Shown: positions 1 through 8,877 of the stretch, in pieces | Layout: each line of letters opens with the position of its first letter | Numbering within the stretch: position 1 is the first letter of the stretch | Source: Crocinitomicaceae bacterium | GTDB taxonomy: Bacteria > Bacteroidota > Bacteroidia > Flavobacteriales_D > Crocinitomicaceae | Assembly: GCA_023253775.1 (NCBI GenBank) | Contig: JALRFI010000004.1 | Coordinates: 1 to 35,248, forward strand | Length of the DNA: 35,248 nucleotides | Direction of reading: 5' to 3' | Notes under the pieces: generated by a model | What the model saw: the letters and a program-made list of their open reading frames with translations, nothing else | Databases searched by the model: none | Told to the model about the DNA's origin: nothing | Program-made: the position numbers and the translations under genes

Positions 1-297
1 AATATTTTTTTGATTTTCTTGAGACTGAGCAACTCCGTCAAACGGGCAGAAATATCCATTCGTTGTTTTGTTCAAAAAATATGTCTCGTGACCAGGACTG
101 AATGCTGCCCAAGAATCATACATAAGAATTGAATGATGAAATAAATTTCTTGCGTGAACCGGGGGCCGAGCAAAATCATTTCTAATTGCCTCAAGTAATA
201 TGTTGTTCCAATCCCTTACAATTGAACTTATTTGTGCATTCAGGAAAGAATGAGAAATCAGTAGAATGATTAAGCCTAGAGTTCTTTTTAGTCGCAT
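1..297 (-). CDS. N-terminal part of a secreted vanadium haloperoxidase/PAP2-like (DUF6851-type) protein, truncated by the window edge
   Basis: Not in the ORF track. Reverse complement from ATG at 297 is open to the edge: MRLKRTLGLIILLISHSFLNAQISSIVRDWNNILLEAIRNDFARPPVHARNLFHHSILMYDSWAAFSPGHET... Signal peptide plus the W-N-x-x-L-L-x-A-I-R-x-D...PP-x-x-ARN...YD-x-W-A-A pattern of this family. Confidence 0.6.
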   Translation of the reverse strand, partial: MRLKRTLGLIILLISHSFLNAQISSIVRDWNNILLEAIRNDFARPPVHARNLFHHSILMYDSWAAFSPGHETYFLNKTTNGYFCPFDGVAQSQENQKNI

Positions 298-440
298 TCT
301 ATTAATATAACTCAATTAACTGGAATTAAGTGATTTACATTTTTTTCTGCCGCATGTAAATGAATATTATTAAGGATTGAATTATCAAATAATTATTTAA
401 TTGCAAATTTTATATCCTAAGAATATGGTATTTTTAATAC

Positions 441-1484
441 ATGATATTTGACCCGAACGGAGTAGGAATCGCAAACGGAAACATTTTCGGTTTTCCATAT
501 TCAGAAGAAGAAGCGGAAATTGTAATCATACCGGTGCCATGGGATGCAACAGCTTCCTATGGTAAGGGAGCCAGTGACGGACCGAAGGTCATTCTTGAAG
601 CTTCAACGCAGCTCGACTTTTATCATCCGCAGCTTGAGCATGCATACATGACTAAAGTATATATGAGCCCAATATCAGAAGATTGGAAAGCAATTAATGA
701 TGATCTCTGTAAAAAAGGGAAATCATACATCTCTTTCCTTGAAGGGGGGGGAAATTTGTCTGAACACCAAGTGCACAAGGACACAGTTGATATCATCAAT
801 GCTACCTCAAACGAGCTAAAGAACAGTTTAAAAGAAAAAGTTCGAGCTGTCAGAGAAAAAGGGAAGATCGCATGTGTTCTTGGAGGAGAGCATAGTACTC
901 CACTTGGTTTGATAGAATCCCTTGACGAAGAAGGTCAACAGTTTGGAATACTTCAAATTGACGCTCATGCAGATCTACGTATTGCCTATGAAGGATTCGA
1001 ACAATCACACGCTAGTATTATGTACAACGCTCTCAAGAATTGTACAAATTTGATCAAACTGGTTCAAGTTGGTATTCGTGACATAGCACAATCTGAAGTT
1101 GATATGATCAAAGACAGTAACGGACGCATTTCTACTTTTTTCGATTGGGATATTAAAAACGCTCAATTCGCTGGTAGAAACTGGGCTGATCAAGTGGAAG
1201 AAATTTTAGCCCAACTGCCACATAATGTTTACATTTCATTTGATATCGACGGTCTCCGCCCTGAGCTTTGTCCTAACACAGGAACTCCTGTTGTTGGAGG
1301 TTTTACTCTTGAGGAGATCAACTACCTTCTCTTCAAGCTAGCCGTTTCAGGGCGAAAGATCATCGGATTCGACCTGAATGAAGTTTCTCCAGGAGAAGAA
1401 GGCGACTGGGATGCGAATGTAGGCGCAAGAGCTCTTTGGAACCTGGTGTGTGCCACAGAGAGAAATAGAAGGTTAAACGGCTAA
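441..1484 (+). CDS. Agmatinase/arginase (ureohydrolase) family protein
   Basis: Ureohydrolase metal motifs GGEHS, DAHADLR and SFDIDGLRPELCPNTGTP. Confidence 0.88.
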   Translation: MIFDPNGVGIANGNIFGFPYSEEEAEIVIIPVPWDATASYGKGASDGPKVILEASTQLDFYHPQLEHAYMTKVYMSPISEDWKAINDDLCKKGKSYISFLEGGGNLSEHQVHKDTVDIINATSNELKNSLKEKVRAVREKGKIACVLGGEHSTPLGLIESLDEEGQQFGILQIDAHADLRIAYEGFEQSHASIMYNALKNCTNLIKLVQVGIRDIAQSEVDMIKDSNGRISTFFDWDIKNAQFAGRNWADQVEEILAQLPHNVYISFDIDGLRPELCPNTGTPVVGGFTLEEINYLLFKLAVSGRKIIGFDLNEVSPGEEGDWDANVGARALWNLVCATERNRRLNG

Positions 1485-2011
1485 TGAAATCACTAATCAC
1501 TTGGACTGACTGGATCCTGAAAGGATTATTTATCATTTGTCTTTCGACATTTACTTACACTATCTATCAGGTATCAACCGGTGATCTAATACCATTCATT
1601 TATTTGGCTGGAGCTAGTCTGGTGACTACTTTTCAATTGGCTTCACTTCTGATTGCAACAAAGTCAAATCAGCTGATTTTCAAGTTACTGATCACCTCCA
1701 GTGTCATTAACCTAATTCTATTGGTCTTTTGCTATTTCAACCCAGAAGCATTAAAATTATTTTATGCGGTGATATTTCTTCTGGTGATCTGGAGTGTCTC
1801 TCTTGGCCTTCAGGGTTTTCATGAACGAAAAGAACATCGATTCAACTCCTGGTTGGGGAAATTGAACTGGTTTACTCCCATTGTCCTATCCCCTGTTTTT
1901 CTTTTAACATTTGAAGATTCAATTTTCTGGACGATCGGTAATCTTTTAATCATTTTTCAGATTATTTTCAATCTTACCCTTTTTACAATGAAATCCTTTG
2001 CGAAAGGTTAG
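1484..2011 (+). CDS. Hypothetical multi-pass membrane protein
   Basis: Several hydrophobic helices. ATG overlaps the upstream stop by 1 nt (TAATG), suggesting translational coupling. Confidence 0.7.
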   Translation: MKSLITWTDWILKGLFIICLSTFTYTIYQVSTGDLIPFIYLAGASLVTTFQLASLLIATKSNQLIFKLLITSSVINLILLVFCYFNPEALKLFYAVIFLLVIWSVSLGLQGFHERKEHRFNSWLGKLNWFTPIVLSPVFLLTFEDSIFWTIGNLLIIFQIIFNLTLFTMKSFAKG

Positions 2012-2904
2012 TCAAGAAAAGTTCCATATCCAGCAATCCTTTTCATCCAGTAATCTGAACTTTCAATATCCGTTATCACAATTCCTTTGGAAGAGCTTGC
2101 ATGTATCATCACCAGACTTTCTCCTTTATGAGAGATGATCATTCCCACGTGAGAAATTCCAGATCCATTATCAAAGAAAATAAGATCTCCCTTTTCGACA
2201 GTTTTTTCTTTTAATTTCCTTGATCCATTATACTGATCAACCGCTCTTCTAGGTAATTCCTTGCCTGACTTTCGATAAACGAAGCTGATAAAACCGCTGC
2301 AATCAAAACCTTTTGGGTCATCTCCCGCCCAAACATAGGGGACCCCCAAAAATTGTTTGGCATATGCAACAAGTTCTTCCCGCTCAGGGGTTGACGCCGG
2401 CGATCGAAAAGGCTTCGGCTGATTGTTGTTCATACCATCTGTATCAATCTCCTTGATATCATCAAACATGGACAACATGATCTCATTTAACTCTTCGAAT
2501 TTCTTGTTCTCCCCTGTCCTTTTCAGATCCTCAGCATACGCAACAAGATCCTTTTTTAAGGCGGAAACTTCGAACATGTGAGCAGTGAGAACCTTATACC
2601 CATCAGCGGATTTTCTAACTTGAGCAAACAACTCCCCTGCCTCTTTCATTGCTCCTGGCTTTCTCAGTAACCAATGTTTATTCTGAGCTAATTGAAATAA
2701 GCTCAAGGACTTGTAAAAAGTAGGGATTTGTGAAAAATCATAATCCGGCTGATCAAGCAAACGATTCGCTTTCCTGTACACCAACTTGTAATGGTGCTGG
2801 GCATAAAGCATCTCAAGTCGATCAAACTCTGGTACCTGAGCAAAACTATGAGCGCTGATCAATAAAAATATGACCATCAATAAATTTCTGAAGCTTTTCT
2901 TCAT
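2008..2904 (-). CDS. NlpC/P60 family cysteine peptidase with signal peptide and N-terminal helical region
   Basis: FDCSGF catalytic Cys and ISHVGM His. Track ORF starts at 2946, but the signal peptide MKKSFRNLLMVIFLLISAHSFAQ starts at the internal Met at 2904. Confidence 0.87.
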   Translation of the reverse strand: MKKSFRNLLMVIFLLISAHSFAQVPEFDRLEMLYAQHHYKLVYRKANRLLDQPDYDFSQIPTFYKSLSLFQLAQNKHWLLRKPGAMKEAGELFAQVRKSADGYKVLTAHMFEVSALKKDLVAYAEDLKRTGENKKFEELNEIMLSMFDDIKEIDTDGMNNNQPKPFRSPASTPEREELVAYAKQFLGVPYVWAGDDPKGFDCSGFISFVYRKSGKELPRRAVDQYNGSRKLKEKTVEKGDLIFFDNGSGISHVGMIISHKGESLVMIHASSSKGIVITDIESSDYWMKRIAGYGTFLD

Positions 2905-3077
2905 CACTACGAAATAACTAAAAAATTCAGTGCGTGATTTAAGCATTCTATTCTACTAGTTAACATATATGTGTTCATTGGAATTATTGAATGGAATTAA
3001 CATATTTTATATTGAGTACTGTTACTTTGTATGTCTAGATATCGTTATTTAATTAACTTTAATTCAAAGTGAAAGCT

Positions 3078-4685
3078 ATGTCAATTTTCAAGCATTTTAA
3101 ATCTTTCGGAATCTATGGTGCAATCTTCATCATGTCTTTGCAACTAAATGCTCAGATCGATCAGAAAAAAATCGGTACCACTCAAAAATTTGATGAGATT
3201 CTTACCTACATAAATAAAATGTATGTCGACCAAGTGGATGACAAGGCATTAACAGATGCTGCAATTATTGCAATGCTGGAAAAACTTGATCCGCACTCGA
3301 CGTACATTTCTAAAGATGAGGTGGATGAAGCGAATCAATCAATCAATGGAAGCTTTGTTGGAATCGGCATCCGTTTTCAAATTCATAAAGACACATTAAT
3401 GGTGGTTGCTACCATACCGGGCGGACCAAGCGAAAAACTTGGTATTCTTCCAGGCGATAAAATAACTAAAATTGAAAATGAAAATGTCGCTGGAGTAGGT
3501 CTGAAAAATAGTCAAGTAAGAGAAAAACTGATGGGAGAGCTTGGTACAAAGGTGAAGATCGAGATTTCCAGAAAGAATGGAAAGAAACCTTTGGATTTCG
3601 TGATCATTCGTGACAATATTCCAATCAACTCCGTTGACGCTTATTACATGATTAATGAAAAGATTGGCTATATCAAACTGAATAGCTTCTCAAGATCTAC
3701 AGTAGAAGAAGTTCAGGATGCCATGAAGGAACTTAAAAGTAAGGGAATGGAAAATCTCATATTCGATCTTCAAGGAAATGGTGGTGGGCTATTATATGCT
3801 GCACATCAGCTCGCAGATGAGTTCCTTTCTGGCGACAAACTTATCGTGTATTCTGAAGGAAGAGCTCAACCAAGAAGTGACCTCAAAGCAGGAAGAAAGG
3901 GTTCGTGGGAAAATGGGCAATTGATCATATTAACGGATGAGTATTCAGCATCGGCAAGTGAGATCTTGTCAGGCTCGATACAGGATTGGGATCGAGGACT
4001 TGTTGTAGGAAGAAGATCCTATGGAAAAGGGTTAGTTCAACGTCCGATAGATCTTACAGATGGGTCTCAGATTCGACTGACAATAGCTCGATACTATACC
4101 CCAAGCGGGCGTTTCATTCAGAAGCCATACGATGATCCAGAGGCTTATGACAAAGACTTGACTCAGCGGTATCTCAATGGTGAATTCACCAACGCTGATT
4201 CGATTAAATTACCTGATTCCTTGAAACATGAAACGCTTATTAATAGACGAACGGTTTACGGAGGTGGGGGAATCATGCCCGATGTGTTCGTTCCTCTCGA
4301 TACTAGTGGAATTACAGATTATTATAGGAACCTGGTTCAAAAGGGTTATTTGAATGGATTCGTGCTGGAATATGTAGACCAAAACCGTGATGAAATTCTT
4401 AAATCGCATCAAGATTTTAATTCATTCAGGAATCATTTCAAAATTGATAAAGCAATAATGGATAAGTTCTTTGAATATGTCAAAAAAGAAGATCCTGAGC
4501 TGGAATACAACGGAGAACAATTCCGGACGAGTGAAGCGCTTTTTACACTTAGAATGAAAGCAGTCATAGCTCAAGATATTTGGGGATATAATGAATTCTA
4601 TCAGATTTATAATGACACAAATGAGATCGTAATGAAAGCTGTTGAAATCATTCAGAAAGGAGAATACGATAATAAATTGAAATAA
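3078..4685 (+). CDS. S41 family C-terminal processing peptidase (PDZ + tail-specific protease)
   Basis: PDZ region GPSEKLGILPGDKITKIENENV; catalytic region DEYSASASEILSGSIQDWDRGLVVGRRSYGKGLVQ. Track start 3069 is GTG; ATG at 3078 precedes a signal peptide. Confidence 0.92.
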   Translation: MSIFKHFKSFGIYGAIFIMSLQLNAQIDQKKIGTTQKFDEILTYINKMYVDQVDDKALTDAAIIAMLEKLDPHSTYISKDEVDEANQSINGSFVGIGIRFQIHKDTLMVVATIPGGPSEKLGILPGDKITKIENENVAGVGLKNSQVREKLMGELGTKVKIEISRKNGKKPLDFVIIRDNIPINSVDAYYMINEKIGYIKLNSFSRSTVEEVQDAMKELKSKGMENLIFDLQGNGGGLLYAAHQLADEFLSGDKLIVYSEGRAQPRSDLKAGRKGSWENGQLIILTDEYSASASEILSGSIQDWDRGLVVGRRSYGKGLVQRPIDLTDGSQIRLTIARYYTPSGRFIQKPYDDPEAYDKDLTQRYLNGEFTNADSIKLPDSLKHETLINRRTVYGGGGIMPDVFVPLDTSGITDYYRNLVQKGYLNGFVLEYVDQNRDEILKSHQDFNSFRNHFKIDKAIMDKFFEYVKKEDPELEYNGEQFRTSEALFTLRMKAVIAQDIWGYNEFYQIYNDTNEIVMKAVEIIQKGEYDNKLK

Positions 4686-4686
4686 T

Positions 4687-4694
4687 TATTTTTG
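4687..4694 (+). promoter_or_regulatory. Putative Bacteroidota -7 promoter element (TATTTTTG) upstream of the DUF1573 gene
   Basis: Matches TAnnTTTG 17 nt before the ATG at 4712; no clear TTG -33 element. Confidence 0.35.
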
Positions 4695-4711
4695 CTTTAA
4701 ACTAGAAATTT

Positions 4712-5227
4712 ATGGTAAAGGTTAGTCTGTTTGTTTTTACAATTTTATTTTTTGCGTCATGTGGTGCCGATAGTTCTAATAAGATCGAGAGTAAGAAAGG
4801 TGAGGTCTTTTCTTCTGCTGCCGCAGGAGGTGAGTCCGAAGAAGAATTAAAAGCTGCATTATCTGAGGTCGAAAAAGAAGAAAAAGAAAGAGCAAAAGCA
4901 GCAGAAGGATCTAGTACTTCAATGTCATTCGACAAAATGCTTCATGACTTTGGGAAGATAAAGGTTGACACAGAAAATGAAGCAACTTTTGTAGTAACCA
5001 ATACAGGCAAAAATCCATTGATCATTGATAAAGTTGATGTAAGTTGTGGGTGCACTACTGCTCAAAAACCCGAAAAACCTATTCTTCCTGGAAAGTCCGA
5101 TAAAATTGCTGTTGTGTTCCATCCAAAACCGGGACAGTTGAACGAACAGAAAAAAACGATCACAGTAACGGCTAATACAGATCCAAAGATCGTTGTTCTG
5201 GATATTAAGGCTTTCGTTACTGAGTAA
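4712..5227 (+). CDS. DUF1573 domain-containing lipoprotein
   Basis: Lipobox FFASC; charged Glu/Lys/Ala linker; C-terminal HDFGKIKVDTENEATFVVTNTGKNPLIIDKVDVSCGCTT typical of DUF1573. Confidence 0.88.
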   Translation: MVKVSLFVFTILFFASCGADSSNKIESKKGEVFSSAAAGGESEEELKAALSEVEKEEKERAKAAEGSSTSMSFDKMLHDFGKIKVDTENEATFVVTNTGKNPLIIDKVDVSCGCTTAQKPEKPILPGKSDKIAVVFHPKPGQLNEQKKTITVTANTDPKIVVLDIKAFVTE

Positions 5228-6287
5228 TTCGAGAGTAGACCTTCAACAAACTTATTTTAAATTTTTCTGAGGAAAAATCAGCTGCGATTCCTGCGCAGGA
5301 TGCAACACATTTGTTGTATTGATCATGTTCATTGTTGATCAAAGAAGCAACCTCGTTATTATCATTTATTAGTACTCCAGCTCCCTTATTTATTTTTTCA
5401 AGTGTCGGGGGTCTGTCATTTCCGATAAATGGAATCCCAAGAGCAATGTAGTCGATGTCCTTATTGGCCTCCTGAAGAAGATAACTTTCATTTTCTGGAT
5501 GGATAACACTCAACCCGATCAAATTATACTGTTTTGAAAGGTTAGTCAATGATTCTTTCAATTTTATCGCATCAAAATTTCCCATTGGATGCACCAATGT
5601 ACTTTTCTGAAGATCTACTGACGTTTTATCGAACGCTTTACCAAAAAAGAAAAGCGGCAACTCAAATTGTTCAATAAGAATTTTATAATCCAAAGCTCCT
5701 TTCCCACTCGTTAACTTCCCCAGATATAAAAATGCAGTAGGAAGTTCCGGATTGTATTGAATACTCAATGATGGCTCCAATGGTGAGGCATAAGGAATGT
5801 ATTCTGCCTTGCCTGGTGCAAAATTCTTCAATAAATTAGGTGAGTTGACAATGATCTCTTTGCAAAAAGCTGAAGACTTCATTTCATATTTCTTCATTCG
5901 TTTTGTAACGAGCCCCTTAAAGATTTTCAAAGGCTTAAGAATGGAACTTACTCCGTGAAAATGAAGGAAAACGTTATTGTCAAGAGTTTCGTAAATTGTT
6001 CGTTTCCCCTGATTATTGGCGTATTTCGCTAGTGGTAAAAGCTGTAGATCATAGACGTGCACAATATCTACTCCCGCAACATTTTTCTTGAAAGTATGAA
6101 TTGCGCCGAATTTGAAATATTTGAGCGAAAACCAATTGATCAATTCCCAAAAAAAAGGATCCCTTTTTTCAGTTGTTCTGAAGATCGTTACGTCGTATCC
6201 TGCATCTGAAAGATATTCATACTGCATCTGGATCCTCGGATGGATCTTATCAACTGAATTTGCAGTAAATATCCCTACTTTTTTCAT
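5217..6287 (-). CDS. Glycosyltransferase (GT-B/GT4-like)
   Basis: N-terminal KKVGIFTANSVDKIHPRIQMQYEYLSDAGYDVTIF, DIVHVYDLQLLPLA; C-terminal donor-binding-like region. Start overlaps the next gene by 4 nt. Confidence 0.75.
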   Translation of the reverse strand: MKKVGIFTANSVDKIHPRIQMQYEYLSDAGYDVTIFRTTEKRDPFFWELINWFSLKYFKFGAIHTFKKNVAGVDIVHVYDLQLLPLAKYANNQGKRTIYETLDNNVFLHFHGVSSILKPLKIFKGLVTKRMKKYEMKSSAFCKEIIVNSPNLLKNFAPGKAEYIPYASPLEPSLSIQYNPELPTAFLYLGKLTSGKGALDYKILIEQFELPLFFFGKAFDKTSVDLQKSTLVHPMGNFDAIKLKESLTNLSKQYNLIGLSVIHPENESYLLQEANKDIDYIALGIPFIGNDRPPTLEKINKGAGVLINDNNEVASLINNEHDQYNKCVASCAGIAADFSSEKFKISLLKVYSRITQ

Positions 6288-6943
6288 CCCTTCTGGACAA
6301 TGAACATGAAGTTTGAATTCAAATATCTTCTAAAGAAGACAAACACTGTTGCCTTAAGAAAAATGAGCTTTTGAAGTAAATTGGCTCCCCCACGATATTC
6401 TTGCAGCCAGAAGAATTCTTTTGGTTCAAGACCAATTCTTGAGAATAATTCAAGCATAACGTATGGATCAAAGCTTAATGTATGTTCTTCATTCGTTCCT
6501 GGAATCCCATACACCATCGTCTGAAGGAAATATCGTGCACCAAAGCTGTTTGGTGTACAGATCACCATTTGACCATCCTCTTTTAAAAACTGTGCGTAAA
6601 AGGAAAGAAACACTCCCGGATCATTCACATGCTCGATGACATCTCCCATTACAATCAGATCGTATTTTTTTGACTTGTCAAGGTCTTCCGGAGTATAGAT
6701 CTCAAAGCCGTTACTTCGAAGCTCATCAAATCTGGCAACGTTAATATCCGCACCTACCAGCGATGCAGAAACCTTTTTGATCCTACCATGTAACCAGTTA
6801 TCTCCATCCAAAGAATGATCCTGCCCAATGCAACCCACATCCAAAACATTCTTCCCCTCACACATTTTTACTATGCTGGAGAATTTCTCAATTCTTTTGG
6901 CCTTTTTAAAAATTGACAACCAGTATTTCTTATCCATGTACAA
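6284..6943 (-). CDS. Class I SAM-dependent methyltransferase
   Basis: Motif I NVLDVGCIGQDH and motif DLIVMGDVIEHVNDPGVFL. Confidence 0.85.
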   Translation of the reverse strand: MYMDKKYWLSIFKKAKRIEKFSSIVKMCEGKNVLDVGCIGQDHSLDGDNWLHGRIKKVSASLVGADINVARFDELRSNGFEIYTPEDLDKSKKYDLIVMGDVIEHVNDPGVFLSFYAQFLKEDGQMVICTPNSFGARYFLQTMVYGIPGTNEEHTLSFDPYVMLELFSRIGLEPKEFFWLQEYRGGANLLQKLIFLKATVFVFFRRYLNSNFMFIVQKG

Positions 6944-7607
6944 TTTTAATAAAAAAGTTCCTCCTTCTTGTCAGAACCAATTTCCTTAATTCGGCAATTA
7001 AATTCAATAATCCACCCGAAAAATAGTTCGAAAACCTGCGATGAGGAAAGATTACTTCCACCTTAACGGCATGTTCAGTTTCCAATCTGTTTTGAATTTC
7101 GACGAGATCATTTTGACTATGCATATACCATGAATCCCCTGATCCGGAAAGATCAGTAAATGAACCAACGATCATCACCCCTCCTCGTTCTGTAAGATTT
7201 TGGCGTATGATATGTCCAACGTTTGAAATAAATTCTTGGTTATCAGGTGTATTGAATAAAGAAAAACCAAGCGCAGTGATCAATTCATATTTGCCAGGTA
7301 CAGCCATTGCATCACCTGCTACCCATTCGATCCTCTCTTCAGAAAATTTATTTCGACAGTTAGCAATTGCTTTTTCAGAAAGATCGACGGCCTTAACGGC
7401 GTTAAATCCATTATTGAATCCAACTGTCTTTGCTCCCAATCCACATCCAAGATCGAGATAATGCTTATCGGAACAAGACGAAGAATCCCAATTCAATAAA
7501 ACCTTGTAATATTTTCGATATTGAGCAATTTCTCTTGCAGAATGGTCTTGTGAAACACTCGTATACCGCTTCTCATAAATATCCTTTAACTCTTCTTTAG
7601 TCAACAT
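6930..7607 (-). CDS. Class I SAM-dependent methyltransferase
   Basis: HYLDLGCGLGAKTVGF motif I; ELITALGFSLFNTPDNQEF. Track start is 7643; MLTKEELKDIYEKRY at 7607 is the more likely start. Confidence 0.82.
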   Translation of the reverse strand: MLTKEELKDIYEKRYTSVSQDHSAREIAQYRKYYKVLLNWDSSSCSDKHYLDLGCGLGAKTVGFNNGFNAVKAVDLSEKAIANCRNKFSEERIEWVAGDAMAVPGKYELITALGFSLFNTPDNQEFISNVGHIIRQNLTERGGVMIVGSFTDLSGSGDSWYMHSQNDLVEIQNRLETEHAVKVEVIFPHRRFSNYFSGGLLNLIAELRKLVLTRRRNFFIKIVHG

Positions 7608-8877
7608 GAAGTGTAGAATAAATGAGTTGAGAAGGAGTCGCACATTCTATTTCTTGCTTATGCAGGTAGCTAAGGAGCTCAGAATATAACCTACCGTAGC
7701 CTCGATATTTGTAATCTGTAAAATGGCTGTTATGCCATAAAATAGAAACAACCGATCTATCCGGTAATGCTTCGACCATTTTTAGAATCCTCGCTTTTGC
7801 TTCTTTCGCATCCAGTTTCAAATACTTACTAAAAGTACCATCCATTATACATAAGGGAACTTCGACGAATGTTGAAGGTCTGCGTTCTTTTATATGGTAG
7901 GGTACGAATGGAAGAGAATACCCATTTCTGTATCCTGGCACCTCTGCATATCCCAGACTGGCATCCATTTTAAGACCAGACCCCTCCATTTCCTCGATCA
8001 ATTGCTCAAATGAAAACTTAAGATAGTGGTAGCGATTTGCCCCGACCTTGAAATCCAATTTTTTCAATTCGTCCGCCAACTTAAAAGGTGCTATACTTTT
8101 GTGGATCCCATGAGAAAAGCCATGTTCCTCCAGCTCGCTGATCACTTTACTCAGTTTTGGATCATTCAGTGAGTAGTCAGCATTCATTCCTACACCTTTC
8201 TCCGGCCCTTTAACCGGTATCCAAAAGAAGGTTGATGAAAAGCCGTGCTTTAACTCTTCCATGGCGATCTCCTCAAAATTAAACCATCCAGGATGCCCCA
8301 ATAGATGATTCACACTTTCACGCAAAGCACCATAAACCCTACCCTGAAGAATCGCTGATTTGCCATCCTGCAGCCAGGCGCCATAGACCACATCTATGTC
8401 GTGAGAAAGAAAAACACTTTTATTTCCAGGTACTGAAGCAACATCAAGATTACGTAAGATCAGGTCAAACATCTCATTGACAATCAAAAATGGCTCGTTG
8501 TAACCATAATATTCCCAAACTGAACCAGTTAATTCACTCCTACCCCACTTATCCTTCACTGCGCGTGAATCCCTCTCCCAAAGGCAATTCAAATAGTAGA
8601 ATGCTGTCGAAAGCGGATCGATGTTATCCCCAGAATACACATGAGGTGTTCTTCCTAAAACCTTTTTCGGATCAAAGACATTATTCAGAACCTTATCATA
8701 GAATTCTTTATTGACATATAGGGACGCTTCTTTTTCAGTTCCTATCGTGATTTTTGCAGTCGGATCCTCAACCCACTTGATTTTATTGTAATGGGCAATA
8801 ACTGAAAGGATCCATTCCACCTCACTGCGGTATTCCGCTCCACTGGTCCATCGATATTTTACGATCGTATCAACCAT
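7597..8877 (-). CDS. Polysaccharide deacetylase family protein (DUF7033-like N-terminal region)
   Basis: SVFLSHDIDVVYG (SHDxD), FFWIPVKG, GFSHGIHKS, SILWHNSHF: divergent NodB-like fold motifs. Confidence 0.75.
   Translation of the reverse strand: MVDTIVKYRWTSGAEYRSEVEWILSVIAHYNKIKWVEDPTAKITIGTEKEASLYVNKEFYDKVLNNVFDPKKVLGRTPHVYSGDNIDPLSTAFYYLNCLWERDSRAVKDKWGRSELTGSVWEYYGYNEPFLIVNEMFDLILRNLDVASVPGNKSVFLSHDIDVVYGAWLQDGKSAILQGRVYGALRESVNHLLGHPGWFNFEEIAMEELKHGFSSTFFWIPVKGPEKGVGMNADYSLNDPKLSKVISELEEHGFSHGIHKSIAPFKLADELKKLDFKVGANRYHYLKFSFEQLIEEMEGSGLKMDASLGYAEVPGYRNGYSLPFVPYHIKERRPSTFVEVPLCIMDGTFSKYLKLDAKEAKARILKMVEALPDRSVVSILWHNSHFTDYKYRGYGRLYSELLSYLHKQEIECATPSQLIYSTLHVD

Noticed and set aside
2947-3077. 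Palindrome ACATATATGT and related AT-rich repeats between divergent NlpC/P60 and S41 genes
   Set aside because: Too short and AT-rich to separate from chance; no matching element elsewhere in the window.
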